Part shown: positions 14,793 to 22,983 of the stretch, one piece after another | Layout: the number at the start of each line of letters is the position of its first letter | How positions within the stretch are numbered: position 1 is the first letter of the stretch | NCBI GenBank assembly: GCA_036389795.1 | Contig: DASVWD010000149.1 | Span: 1 to 40,765 of the forward strand | Origin: Longimicrobium sp. | GTDB lineage: Bacteria; Gemmatimonadota; Gemmatimonadetes; Longimicrobiales; Longimicrobiaceae | Reading direction: 5' to 3' | DNA: 40,765 nucleotides | The notes under the pieces: generated by a model | Told to the model about the DNA's origin: nothing | The model's database searches: none | What the model saw: the letters and a program-made list of their open reading frames with translations, nothing else | Translations under genes and position numbers: made by a program

Positions 14793-17700
14793 GTGACGAT
14801 CCGACTCACCCGCGTCCTGCCGGCCCTGGCCTGCCTCGCCGCGCTCCCCGCCGCGGGCCTCGCGCGGGGGCCGTCCGCCGACCCCGGGGCGTCCGTCCGC
14901 CCGGCGTCCGTCCGCCCGGCGCCGGCCGCGCGGGACACCGTGCCCGCCCCGGCGCCGTTCGCGCTCTCGGACCCCGACGGGCAGGACCTGGTGCTGGAGC
15001 GGCTGGACGTGCGCACGGCGGTGCACGGGATGCTGGCGCTCACCGAGGTGGAGCTGCGCTTCCGCAACCCGCGGCCGCGGCGGATGGAGGGCCGCTTCAG
15101 CGCCGTGCTCCCCGAGGGCGCCACGGTGAGCCGCTTCGCCAAGGAGGTGGACGGGCGACTGGTGGAGGGCGAGGTGGTGGAGCGGCTGCGCGCGCACCGC
15201 GTCTACGACGAGATCCTGCACGAGATGCGCGACCCGGCCATGCTGGACCAGGAGGCCGGCAACCGCTTCTCGGCGCGCGTGTTCCCGATCGAGCCGGAGG
15301 GGACGGTGCGCCTGGTGCTGGCGTACAGCTTGCTCCTGCGCCAGGTGGGGGGCGAGCGGAGCTGGACGCTCCCCCTGCGGGGGCTGCCCCGGGTGGGCGT
15401 GTTCACCTTCCACGGCAGCTTCCGCGCGCTGCCGGGCGAGACGGGCCGGCGGGAGACCTTCGTGCAGGCCGCCGGCCCGGGGCGGGTGCGCGACGAGGGC
15501 CCGGTGCGCGTCATCGAGCGCTCGGACGAGAGCTTCGTCCCCCAGCACGACCTGCAGGTGGCGTGGCGCGCGGACGGCCCCGCGGCGGCGTCGCGGGTGC
15601 TGTCGGCGGGCGAGTTCTACGTGGCCGCGTTCCAGCCCGCCGTCCCGCGCGCGGTCCAGGCGCCGGGTCCGCGCCGCTGGCTCTTCTACCTGGACACCTC
15701 CGCGTCTGGCGCGGACGGCGCCGAGCACCGGGTGCGCGCGGTGGAGCGGCTGCTGGCGGCGCTCCCGGCGGGCGACGCGGTGGAGGTGCGGGCGTTCGAC
15801 CACCGCGTCAGCCCGCTGGCCGCGGGGACGGCCGCCAACGTGGCGCGGCGGGTGGGCGCGATGCTGCGCGCCCGGCGCTACCTGGGCGGCACCGACCTGG
15901 GCGCCGTGCTGCGCGACGCGGCCGCCGCCGCGCGGGCCCGCCCCGGCACGGCGATCGTGGTGCAGACCGACGGCGTCGCCACGCTGGGGACGGTGGACCC
16001 CGCCCGGCTGCGCGCCGCGGCCGACTCGATCCCCGCGGCCGCCGCGGTGCACGCGCTGGTGCTGGGCGCGCGGCAGGACGCCGCCACGCTGCGCCTGCTC
16101 ACCGCGGGGCGCGGGCGCGTCGTCTCCATCCCCTTCACCGACTCGCTGGACGTGCGCGCCCAGGGCGCCGCCCGCCGCCTGGCGCTGCCGCCCGGCGCCG
16201 CCTTCGCCGCGAGCGACCCCGGCGCCGCGTGGGCGTACGCCGCGGGCGCCGACGACGTGCAGCCGGGCGACGAGGTGCTGGTGCTGGCGCGCCTGAAGCC
16301 CGGCGCGCGCCCCGCGCCGCGCCTGGCCGGCCGGGGCGGGACGCAGGCCGCCGGCCTGGCGGAGTCGCTGCCGGCGGGGAGCTTCGCGCCGCTGCTGGAG
16401 CGCGAGGCGTACCGCGCGTACCTCCAGGACCTGGCCGAGCGCGCCTCCCGCACCACCGACGACTCCACCCGCGCGGTGCTGGCGGAGGAGGAGGTGCGCG
16501 TCTCGGTGGAGCACCGCGTGCTCTCGCCGCGCACCACCCTGCTGGTGCTGGAGACGGAGGAGGACTACGCGCGCTTCGGGCTGGACCGCCGCGCGCTGGC
16601 GGAGATCCTGGGCGTGGGGCCCGAGGGGATCGTCCGCGTGGACCGCGACACGGCCGCGCTGCGCGTGGCGCGGGGAGACGCCGGGGAGCCGGACGACGCG
16701 CCCGCCGGCGGAGCCCGCCCGGAAGCGGCGGACACCGGCCGCGCGCTGCAGCTCGAGGGGGTGGTCGTCACCGGGGCCGCGGCGAACGCGAGGGCGGAGG
16801 ACGCAGACCAGGTGGCAGCATCCGAGGCGCCGCTCCTCGCCGCTCCGCCGCCGCCTCCGCCCCCGCCACCACCTCCTCAACCCCGGCCGGTGCCGGAGCG
16901 TGCGCAGGTGGCGCCGGTGCCTCCCCCCGCGCCTCCTCCGTCCGCACCCCCGCCTCCGCCGCCGCCGCCCATGGCCCCGCCGCCGCCCGCGGAGCGGGCG
17001 CGGCCCGTGGCGCCGGAGTGGATCCGGCCGGCGGCCGTCAGCCGCGGGCGGGTGGACAGCCTGCGCGCGGAGCTGAAAGCCGAGCCGCGCGACCGCGAGG
17101 TGCGCAACCAGCTGGCCGACGCGCTGTGGGCGCGGAAGGAGTGGGCGGCGCTGCGCGAGCTGGCGCTGGACTGGCAGCCGTACGACCCCGAGAACCCGCA
17201 CGTGTACGAGGCGCTGGGCGAGGCCGGGGTGAACCTGGGCCTGCGCGAGGAGGCCGAGCGCGCGCTGGGCTCGCTGGTGGAGGTGGCCGGCGGCAAGCCC
17301 GAGCTGCTGCAGCGCGCCGGGCTGCTCCTGCTGCGGGTGAACGCCGCCCGGCTGGCCGAGACGCCGCTGCGCCGCGCGCTGGCCGAGCGGCCGGACCGCG
17401 TCAACGGCTACCGGCACCTGGCGCTGATGCTCTGGCAGGACGGCCGCGAGGAGGAGGCCGCCCGCGTGCTGGAGGAGGCCACCACCCGCACCTTCCCCGA
17501 CTGGTACGGCGACGCGCAGCGCGTGGTGCGCGAGGAGCTGGGGTACGTGCTGCGCGCGTGGATGGCGAAGGAGCCCGCGAAGCGCGCGCAGATCCGCGGC
17601 GAGGCGGCCGAGTACGGCGTCGACCTGGAGCGCCGCGACGCCCTGCGCGTGACCCTGGCCTGGGACGCCGACGGCAACGACGTGGACCTGCACGTGGTCG

Positions 17701-18008
17701 ATCCCGCCGGCGAGGAGTGCTACTACGCCCACCAGGAGACGAAGCTGGGCCTGGATCTCTACGAGGACATCACGCAGGGCTTCGGCCCCGAGGTGGTGCG
17801 CGCGGCCAGGCTGGTCCCCGGCACCTACCACGTGGGCGTCAACTACTTCAGCGCCGGCGCCATGGGCGTCAGCCGCGGCGTGCTGGTCGTCATCCGCTCC
17901 GACCGCGGCGCGGACCGGCCCACCGTGCAGATCCTCCCCTTCCGCTTGGTGGAAGGAGACGAGTCCGACGTGCGCCGCCTGGCCAGCATCGAGGTCCCCG
18001 CGCGGTGA
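14793..18008 (+). CDS. Exported VIT-VWA-TPR-DUF2135 multidomain protein
   Basis: Predicted 1071-residue surface or periplasmic protein. GTG 14793 is chosen because it opens a clean signal peptide (VTIRLTRVLPALACLAALPAAGLARG) downstream of the promoter; the frame is open further upstream. Domains: VIT (about 68-188), a VWA domain (about 295-455) with metal-site motif D301-T-S303-A-S305, a mixed region to 640, a short LEGVVVTGAA motif at 654 that looks like a TonB box, a polyproline stretch (about 682-743), TPR-like helices (about 755-905), and a C-terminal DUF2135-like beta domain (about 948-1036; WDADGNDVDLHVVDPAG). VIT and VWA domains mediate adhesion and protein binding. The TonB-box-like motif next to polyproline is unusual here. 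A strong terminator follows. Confidence 0.85.
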   Translation: MTIRLTRVLPALACLAALPAAGLARGPSADPGASVRPASVRPAPAARDTVPAPAPFALSDPDGQDLVLERLDVRTAVHGMLALTEVELRFRNPRPRRMEGRFSAVLPEGATVSRFAKEVDGRLVEGEVVERLRAHRVYDEILHEMRDPAMLDQEAGNRFSARVFPIEPEGTVRLVLAYSLLLRQVGGERSWTLPLRGLPRVGVFTFHGSFRALPGETGRRETFVQAAGPGRVRDEGPVRVIERSDESFVPQHDLQVAWRADGPAAASRVLSAGEFYVAAFQPAVPRAVQAPGPRRWLFYLDTSASGADGAEHRVRAVERLLAALPAGDAVEVRAFDHRVSPLAAGTAANVARRVGAMLRARRYLGGTDLGAVLRDAAAAARARPGTAIVVQTDGVATLGTVDPARLRAAADSIPAAAAVHALVLGARQDAATLRLLTAGRGRVVSIPFTDSLDVRAQGAARRLALPPGAAFAASDPGAAWAYAAGADDVQPGDEVLVLARLKPGARPAPRLAGRGGTQAAGLAESLPAGSFAPLLEREAYRAYLQDLAERASRTTDDSTRAVLAEEEVRVSVEHRVLSPRTTLLVLETEEDYARFGLDRRALAEILGVGPEGIVRVDRDTAALRVARGDAGEPDDAPAGGARPEAADTGRALQLEGVVVTGAAANARAEDADQVAASEAPLLAAPPPPPPPPPPPQPRPVPERAQVAPVPPPAPPPSAPPPPPPPPMAPPPPAERARPVAPEWIRPAAVSRGRVDSLRAELKAEPRDREVRNQLADALWARKEWAALRELALDWQPYDPENPHVYEALGEAGVNLGLREEAERALGSLVEVAGGKPELLQRAGLLLLRVNAARLAETPLRRALAERPDRVNGYRHLALMLWQDGREEEAARVLEEATTRTFPDWYGDAQRVVREELGYVLRAWMAKEPAKRAQIRGEAAEYGVDLERRDALRVTLAWDADGNDVDLHVVDPAGEECYYAHQETKLGLDLYEDITQGFGPEVVRAARLVPGTYHVGVNYFSAGAMGVSRGVLVVIRSDRGADRPTVQILPFRLVEGDESDVRRLASIEVPAR

Positions 18009-18044
18009 CCGGATCTTTCGAGGACTTCGGTGGAAGACAGACAA

Positions 18045-18078
18045 GAAGAAGGCGCCGGATCGTCCCGGCGCCTTCTTC
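18045..18078 (+). terminator. Strong hairpin terminator after the VIT/VWA gene
   Basis: 14-bp perfect arms (GAAGAAGGCGCCGG at 18045-18058 with 18065-18078) around ATCGTC. The A-rich left and T-rich right stem ends resemble a bidirectional terminator. Confidence 0.8.
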
Positions 18079-18085
18079 CGTTCGA

Positions 18086-18251
18086 ATGTCATTCTGAGGG
18101 AGCCGCTGCGCCGAACCTTCTGAATGCGATGGAGCCCGGGCGGCGACCGAAGAATCTACTCACCCTGGCACGTGGGTAGTCGCGAGCGGCAACCCTCGCG
18201 TGCAGGCGAAGTAGATCCTTCGGGTCGCTACCGCGCCCCTCGGGATGACAT
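18086..18251. repeat. MITE-like intergenic element, copy B
   Basis: Ends ATGTCATTCTGAGG and CCTCGGGATGACAT, inverted. It contains GAGCCGCTGCGCCGAACC as in copy A, and an inner inverted pair around GAAGAATCTAC and GTAGATCCTTCGG. It lies between the convergent ends of the VIT/VWA and DUF4861 genes. Confidence 0.75.
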
Positions 18252-18283
18252 CTCTCTGCTGCTCTGCCTCTTGCGCGTGCGCT

Positions 18284-19507
18284 CTACCGCGCAGCGGAGC
18301 GTGTCCCACCCTGCCCCACCGTCACCCGGACCGGGTTCGCCAGGCGCTCGGCGAAGGCGTCCAGGTAGCGCCACCAGTCTTCCACCGTGCGGAAGTCGCC
18401 GCTGGCCGTCCACCCGGCGCCCACGTACTGCACGGCGGGGGTCCCGGGCCGCGCCGACGCGACGGCGACGTAGTGGTCGTCGGTCTCGCGGGACTCCAGC
18501 ATGCGCGAGCGCTCCATCAGCACCGCGGTGCCGAGCTGGCCGTGGCCGCCGTTCTTGCGCTCCACCGGGCCCCAGGTGCTCACCCACGCCCACGGCCCCG
18601 CGCGGCGGGAGGCGCCCACCAGCCCCTCGCGCTTGACCGTCCCCACCACGTACGGGACCTCGGCCGCGCCCTCGGCGCGGTAGGTGATCTCCTGCCGGAA
18701 GAGGTTCTGCCCGGCGTCGATGGAGATCCGCTTCACCTCGGAGACCTGCACCCCGCCCGCGTCCCACGGCTCGTACCGCAGCTCGAAGACGGCGCGAATC
18801 GGCCCCGTGGCCAGGATGCGGTGGCTCTTGAAGTTGCGGGCACGGTACATCGTCCCGTTCCGCCAGACGGCGCTCCCGCCGGCGCCGAGGGTCGGCCCCA
18901 CCGTGTAGAAGTCCGCCCCCTCGCCGGTGTCCTGGTGGTAGGCGTCGTGCCCCTTGGCGTACCACTTCTCCACGATCAGGTCGCGCACGCGCTTGGGCCA
19001 GATGTCGATCCCGCTGCTCACCAGCGGCTCGAACTCGCTGGCCTGCCAGAGCCCCTGCCCGTAGATGCGGAAGGCGATGCGGTCGCTCTCCCACGCCACG
19101 TCGTCGCGGTGGGCGTCGTGGCGGGCGTGCACGCGGGCCACGGGCGGCGCGGCGGGCGCCTGCGCCTGGACCACGAACTCGCGCACCTCGCGCGGGCGGA
19201 AGCCGGCCTGGAAGAGCAGCTCGTCGGTCGTGCCGTCGCCGTCGGCGTCGAGCGGCTGCGAGACCACCTCGGCCCCGCTGCCGGCGTCCACCACGCGCAC
19301 GCGGTCGGGACGCAGCGCGGGGAGCGCCCGGAGCAGCTCGGCCCAGGCGAGGGAGAGCGTCTCGTCCGGCCGGTCGGCGGCGATCGGGTTCTCCGCGCGC
19401 ACCGCGATGCCAGCCGGGGCCGGCGCGGCGCGCTGGGCGGCGAGGCCGGTCGAAGCGGCGGCGAGCGCGCAGAAGGAGGCGGCGAGCAGGCGGCGGAAGC
19501 GGATCAT
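18284..19507 (-). CDS. DUF4861 family exported protein of the pectin locus
   Basis: Predicted 407-residue exported protein. Signal peptide residues 1-24 end in GLAAQ. The body matches the DUF4861 pattern: ADRPDETLSLAWAEL, DADGDGTTDELLFQAGF, RIAFRIYGQGLWQ, GIDIWPKRVRDLIVEKWY, YHQDTGEGADFYTVGPTLGAGG, then a beta-rich half ending VEDWWRYLDAFAERLANPVRVTV. Members of this family occur in polysaccharide-utilisation loci, including pectin ones, but no reaction is established to my knowledge. The fold may be a galactose-mutarotase-like beta sandwich. Its start lies 37 bp after kduI, so the two are probably cotranscribed. A role in pectin or rhamnogalacturonan side-chain handling is inference. Confidence 0.8.
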   Translation of the reverse strand: MIRFRRLLAASFCALAAASTGLAAQRAAPAPAGIAVRAENPIAADRPDETLSLAWAELLRALPALRPDRVRVVDAGSGAEVVSQPLDADGDGTTDELLFQAGFRPREVREFVVQAQAPAAPPVARVHARHDAHRDDVAWESDRIAFRIYGQGLWQASEFEPLVSSGIDIWPKRVRDLIVEKWYAKGHDAYHQDTGEGADFYTVGPTLGAGGSAVWRNGTMYRARNFKSHRILATGPIRAVFELRYEPWDAGGVQVSEVKRISIDAGQNLFRQEITYRAEGAAEVPYVVGTVKREGLVGASRRAGPWAWVSTWGPVERKNGGHGQLGTAVLMERSRMLESRETDDHYVAVASARPGTPAVQYVGAGWTASGDFRTVEDWWRYLDAFAERLANPVRVTVGQGGTRSAAR

Positions 19508-19544
19508 GAGCGTCGTGGGATCGGGATCTCGTGAAGTCGGGGCG

Positions 19545-20381
19545 TCAGCGGAGGTCGCCCATCGCGACGCCCTGCATGTCGGCGAAGGCCTGGTTCTCGC
19601 CGCCCATCGCCCAGCAGAAGGAGTAGCTGGCGGTGCCGCACCCGGAGTGGATCGACCACCCGGGCGAGAGCGCCACCTGCCCGTCGCGGACGACGAGGTG
19701 CCGCGTCTCGCCGGGCTCGCCCAGCAGGTGGACGACGACGGCGTCCTGGGGGACGGCGAAGTAGAGGTAGACCTCGGTGCGGCGCGCGTGGGTGTGCGCG
19801 GGCATGGTGTTCCACACGCTGCCCTCCATCAGCTCGGTGACGCCCATCACCAGCTGCGCGGTGCGCACTCCGTCGGGGTGGAAGTACTTGCGCAGGACGC
19901 GGCGGTTGGCCTGCGCGACCGAGCCCAGCTCCGTGGCCTGCGCGTCCGCGTGCGCCAGGTGCGTGGTGGGGTGCGACGCGTGCGCCGGGTAGCTCACCAG
20001 GTAGAAGCGCGCGGGGTCTGCCGCGTCGTCGCTCTCGAACGCGACCTCGCGGCTCCCGCGGCCGACGTACAGCCCGTCGCGCGTAGCCATCCCGTAGCGC
20101 TCGCCGTCGACGGTGACCGCGCCCGGGCCGCCGACGTTCAGCACCCCCAGCTCGCGGCGCTCGGTGAAGTAGTCCGCCGCCATGGCCTCGGGCGCGTCCA
20201 GGCGCAGCGGCCCGCCGGTGGGGACGGCGCCGCCCAGCACCACGCGGTCGAGGTCCACGAAGCGCAGCGTGATCCGCCCCGGCTGGAAGAGGCCTTCCAC
20301 CAGGAAGCGGTCGCGCAGCTCCGCGGTGTCCATGCGGCGCGCCGCGTCGGGCGAGGGGAGGTAGTGCATGCGGTCGGTCAT
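19545..20381 (-). CDS. kduI: 5-dehydro-4-deoxy-D-glucuronate isomerase (DKI isomerase)
   Basis: KduI converts 4-deoxy-L-threo-5-hexosulose uronate, the spontaneous product of unsaturated galacturonate, into 3-deoxy-D-glycero-2,5-hexodiulosonate in the cytoplasm. The 278-residue length equals that of the E. coli enzyme, and all four zinc ligands fall at the same numbers: H196, H198, E203 (in PAHTHARRTEVYLYF) and H245 (WSIHSG). It is a cupin. The product is the substrate of KduD, encoded on the same strand upstream at 20909-21694; the RiPP-like gene on the opposite strand separates the two, so kduI must have its own promoter, which I could not place with confidence in 20382-20460. DUF4861 follows 37 bp downstream. 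Confidence 0.96.
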   Translation of the reverse strand: MTDRMHYLPSPDAARRMDTAELRDRFLVEGLFQPGRITLRFVDLDRVVLGGAVPTGGPLRLDAPEAMAADYFTERRELGVLNVGGPGAVTVDGERYGMATRDGLYVGRGSREVAFESDDAADPARFYLVSYPAHASHPTTHLAHADAQATELGSVAQANRRVLRKYFHPDGVRTAQLVMGVTELMEGSVWNTMPAHTHARRTEVYLYFAVPQDAVVVHLLGEPGETRHLVVRDGQVALSPGWSIHSGCGTASYSFCWAMGGENQAFADMQGVAMGDLR

Positions 20382-20462
20382 CTCAGGGATTCGGGTTCTT
20401 CAACGCGCGCTCCGTCTCGCTGCCGCGCAAAGGCGTCTGGCCGATAGCGGGATGCAAAACTG

Positions 20463-20491
20463 TTGCGGGCGCCCATAACCAGACGTATTTT
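20463..20491 (+). promoter_or_regulatory. Promoter of the RiPP-like precursor gene
   Basis: -35 TTGCGG (20463-20468), 17-bp spacer, -10 TATTTT (20486-20491). The expected transcript starts near 20498, giving a leader of about 95 nt. Confidence 0.55.
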
Positions 20492-20591
20492 GAGAGAGTG
20501 GTCGCTCCGTCTTCCCCCGCGCGCCGGGTCGCCGGTGCTCTATCGGCGATTCCATCCGACGTGCAGAAACCCCGCTGAACCGGAGGCCAGC

Positions 20592-20819
20592 ATGAAGAAG
20601 CTCCAGCTGAACGTGGAGTCGCTTCGCGTCGAGTCGTTCGTGACGGACGCGACCACGGAGAGTCGCGGTACCGTGCATGCCCACTCGACCCACTCGAAGG
20701 ACAGCGCTTGCCAGACCTACGGGACCACGTGCTGGGCCGGCTGCGGTGGTATCAGCGGGAATGAGACCTGCCACAGCTGCAACTACGCGGTGTCGGAATG
20801 CATCGACTGCGAGATCTAG
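20592..20819 (+). CDS. Cysteine-rich RiPP precursor (pinensin/lanthipeptide-like)
   Basis: Predicted 75-residue precursor peptide. The leader MKKLQLNVESLRVESFVTDA has the L-x-V-E-S-F pattern I associate with pinensin-type lanthipeptide precursors, followed by a junction RGTVHAHS. The core holds seven cysteines (40, 47, 51, 60, 63, 70, 73) among many Ser/Thr, which could become lanthionine bridges after dehydration, or disulfides. CGGAGG lies 6 nt before ATG 20592, and a good promoter is present, so the gene looks expressed. No LanB, LanC, LanM, protease or transporter gene is in the window, so modification, if any, must be supplied from elsewhere. It lies between kduI and kduD on the opposite strand, with no terminator I can identify. 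The family assignment is from pattern only. Confidence 0.72.
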   Translation: MKKLQLNVESLRVESFVTDATTESRGTVHAHSTHSKDSACQTYGTTCWAGCGGISGNETCHSCNYAVSECIDCEI

Positions 20820-20908
20820 ATCGGACCACAGGGTAATCCCCGTTAGAGGACCCCTAGCTACGTATCCGCTCCTGGCGCCATCGAAGCCCGGTGGGCGGGG
20901 GCACCGCC

Positions 20909-21694
20909 TCACCGCGCCATCCATCCCCCGTCCACCACCAGCACGTGGCCGTTGACGTAGTCGCTGGCGGGGGAGGCGAGGAAGACGACGGCTCCCGCCA
21001 GGTCCTCGGGCTCGCCCCAGCGCCCGGCGGGGATGCGCGCGGAGATCTCGCGCGAGCGCTCCGGGTCGTCGCGCAGCCGCTCCGTGTTGTCGGTGGCGAA
21101 GTAGCCGGGGGCGACGGCGTTCACCTGCACGCCGTGGCGCGCCCACTCGTTGGCCAGCGCCTTCGTCAGCCCGGCCACCGCGTGCTTGCTGGCCGTGTAC
21201 GCGGGCACCGTGATCCCGCCGCTGAAGGAGAGGAGCGAGGCCACGTTGACGATCTTCCCCGCCCCGCGCTCCACCATCTTCCGCCCCAGCCGCTGCGAGA
21301 GCACGAACACCGAGTCCAGGTTCGTGTGCATCACCACGTCCCAGTCACCCAGCGGGAACTCGGCGGCCGGGTGGCGGCGGATCGTCCCGGCGTTGTTCAC
21401 CAGCACGTCGATGCGACCGGCCAACGCTTCCGCCTCGTCGGCCATCGCCAGCACGGCCTCGCGGTCGGAGAGGTCGGCCTCCACCTGCCATGCCTGCCGC
21501 CCGGCCGCGCGCACGAGCGCCGCGGTCTCGTCCGTCCCCGCGCGCTGCGTGCTGGCGCAGACCACGTCGGTGCCGGCCTCGGCGAGCGCGCGGGCGATCG
21601 CCTGGCCCAGGCCACGGCTGGCGCCCGTCACCAGCGCGCGCCTGCCCTCCAGCGAAAAGAGGCGCGCGAGCCGCGGGGTGACGTCGGCTGTCAC
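20909..21694 (-). CDS. kduD: 2-dehydro-3-deoxy-D-gluconate 5-dehydrogenase
   Basis: KduD is a short-chain dehydrogenase that reduces 3-deoxy-D-glycero-2,5-hexodiulosonate to 2-keto-3-deoxygluconate with NAD(P)H. The 261-residue protein shows the Rossmann motif TGASRGLG near residue 24, NNAG near 101, the catalytic Ser in NVASLLSFSGG, and YTASK for the Tyr/Lys pair. It ends in the SDR motif DYVNGHVLVVDGGWMAR. The start GTG 21694 overlaps the stop of the GH105 gene by four bases (GTGA), a sign of translational coupling. It is the last gene of the rok-pel-GH28-GH105 operon. The assignment to KduD rather than another SDR rests on neighbourhood and on the LARLFSLEGRRALVTGASRG start typical of the family. 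Confidence 0.92.
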   Translation of the reverse strand: MTADVTPRLARLFSLEGRRALVTGASRGLGQAIARALAEAGTDVVCASTQRAGTDETAALVRAAGRQAWQVEADLSDREAVLAMADEAEALAGRIDVLVNNAGTIRRHPAAEFPLGDWDVVMHTNLDSVFVLSQRLGRKMVERGAGKIVNVASLLSFSGGITVPAYTASKHAVAGLTKALANEWARHGVQVNAVAPGYFATDNTERLRDDPERSREISARIPAGRWGEPEDLAGAVVFLASPASDYVNGHVLVVDGGWMAR

Positions 21695-22983
21695 CGCCCC
21701 AGCTCCAGCGCGGCCAGGATGAACGGCCCCACGCCCTTGTAGTCGTCGGTGACCACGGGCTCGCTCACGTAGTAGGCGTACGAGCCGTCGCGGTACGAGC
21801 CGTCGCGCCGCAGGCTGCCGCCGAGCCCGGAGACCTGCACCACGTTGACGAGCGACACGGTGCCGTCGGGGTTCTCGCGCACCAGGTTGGCCAGCAGCCC
21901 GTCGAAGCCGCGCTCGGCGATCCGCCGATACCGCGCGTCGACGTAGCCCAGCCGCGCGGCCTTCGCCAGCGCGTAGACGAACATGCTCGACGCGCTCGCC
22001 TCCAGGTAGTTGCCGGCGCGGTTGGGCTGGTCGAGCACGTTCCACCAGAGCCCCGTCACCGGGTCCTGCACGCGCGCGATCCCCTCGGCCGCGTCGCGCA
22101 GCGTCTGGACGATCGCCGCGCGGTCCGGGTGGTCGGCCGGGAAGTGGTCGAGCGTCTCGACGACGCCCATCACGTACCACCCCATCGCCCGCCCCCAGAA
22201 GTTCGGCGAGAGCCCCGTGGCGGTGTCGGCCCACTTCTGCGCCTTCGCCGCGTCCCACCCGTGGTACATCAGGCCGGTGCGCGGGTCGCGCGTGTGCCGC
22301 GTGACCAGGAGGAACTGCTTCGCGACGTCGTCGAACGCGGCCGGCTCGTTGAAGGTCTTCGCGTACTGGGCGTAGAACGGCTGCCCCATGAACAGGCCGT
22401 CGAGCCACATCTGCTGCGGGTAGATCTGCTTGTGCCACAGCCCGCCCTCCGCCGTGCGCGGGTGCGTGCGGAGCTGCTGGCGGAGCAGGTCGGCGGCCTT
22501 GCGGTAGCGCTCGTCGCGGGTGCGCTCGTACAGGCCGAAGAGCAGGCGCCCCTGCGAGATCTCGTCGATGTTGTACTCGTCGAGCTCGTAGCCCTCGATG
22601 GTCCCGTCCGGCTTCACCCAGCGGTCCATGTTGGTCTTCACGTACGCCAGCATCGCCGCGTCGCGCCGGGCCAGGGCCACGCGCTCGATGGCGCCCAGCA
22701 CCACGCCCTGCGTGTAGTCCCAGCGGCGGTGCGTCTGCGGGTTGCGGCGCATCACCGACTCGGCCATGCGCACCGACCACGGGCGCCCGTCGGGCGAGCG
22801 GCGCGCGCGCGGCGCCGCGTTCGGGATCGCCAGCGGCGCGTCGCCCGGCTGGCGCGAGCCCTCGCCGAGCCCTTCTCCCGCGGGGAGATGCGCGACCTGG
22901 GCGTGCGCGTCCGACGTCACCGCCGGGAGCCAGGCGAGCGCGAGCACCACCGCGGCGCGGCGCAGGCGCGGGAGGCGGCTCAT
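21691..22983 (-). CDS. Unsaturated (rhamno)galacturonyl hydrolase, GH105
   Basis: GH105 enzymes hydrate and remove the 4,5-unsaturated uronic acid left at the non-reducing end of pectin oligomers by lyases. The 430-residue protein has a signal peptide (to about residue 29, SDAHAQ) and then the six-hairpin alpha/alpha-barrel: WDYTQGVVLGAI (88-99), the M-W-L-D195-G-L-F-M-G loop, Y-H241-G-W-D244, NFWGRAMGWYVMG, and the final YYVSEPVVTDDYKGVGPFILA. The D residues in these motifs are candidate catalytic or substrate contacts, as in YteR/YesR. ATG 22983 overlaps the GH28 stop by four bases (ATGA). The signal peptide places it in the periplasm, where SusCD-imported oligomers would arrive. Choosing between galacturonyl and rhamnogalacturonyl specificity is not possible from sequence. 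Confidence 0.92.
   Translation of the reverse strand: MSRLPRLRRAAVVLALAWLPAVTSDAHAQVAHLPAGEGLGEGSRQPGDAPLAIPNAAPRARRSPDGRPWSVRMAESVMRRNPQTHRRWDYTQGVVLGAIERVALARRDAAMLAYVKTNMDRWVKPDGTIEGYELDEYNIDEISQGRLLFGLYERTRDERYRKAADLLRQQLRTHPRTAEGGLWHKQIYPQQMWLDGLFMGQPFYAQYAKTFNEPAAFDDVAKQFLLVTRHTRDPRTGLMYHGWDAAKAQKWADTATGLSPNFWGRAMGWYVMGVVETLDHFPADHPDRAAIVQTLRDAAEGIARVQDPVTGLWWNVLDQPNRAGNYLEASASSMFVYALAKAARLGYVDARYRRIAERGFDGLLANLVRENPDGTVSLVNVVQVSGLGGSLRRDGSYRDGSYAYYVSEPVVTDDYKGVGPFILAALELGR

Noticed and set aside
14619-18092. 1157-codon antisense open frame over the VIT/VWA gene
   Set aside because: Its composition (His/Arg/Gln/Val-rich repeats) is the mirror of a real GC-rich gene; the plus-strand protein has clear domains.
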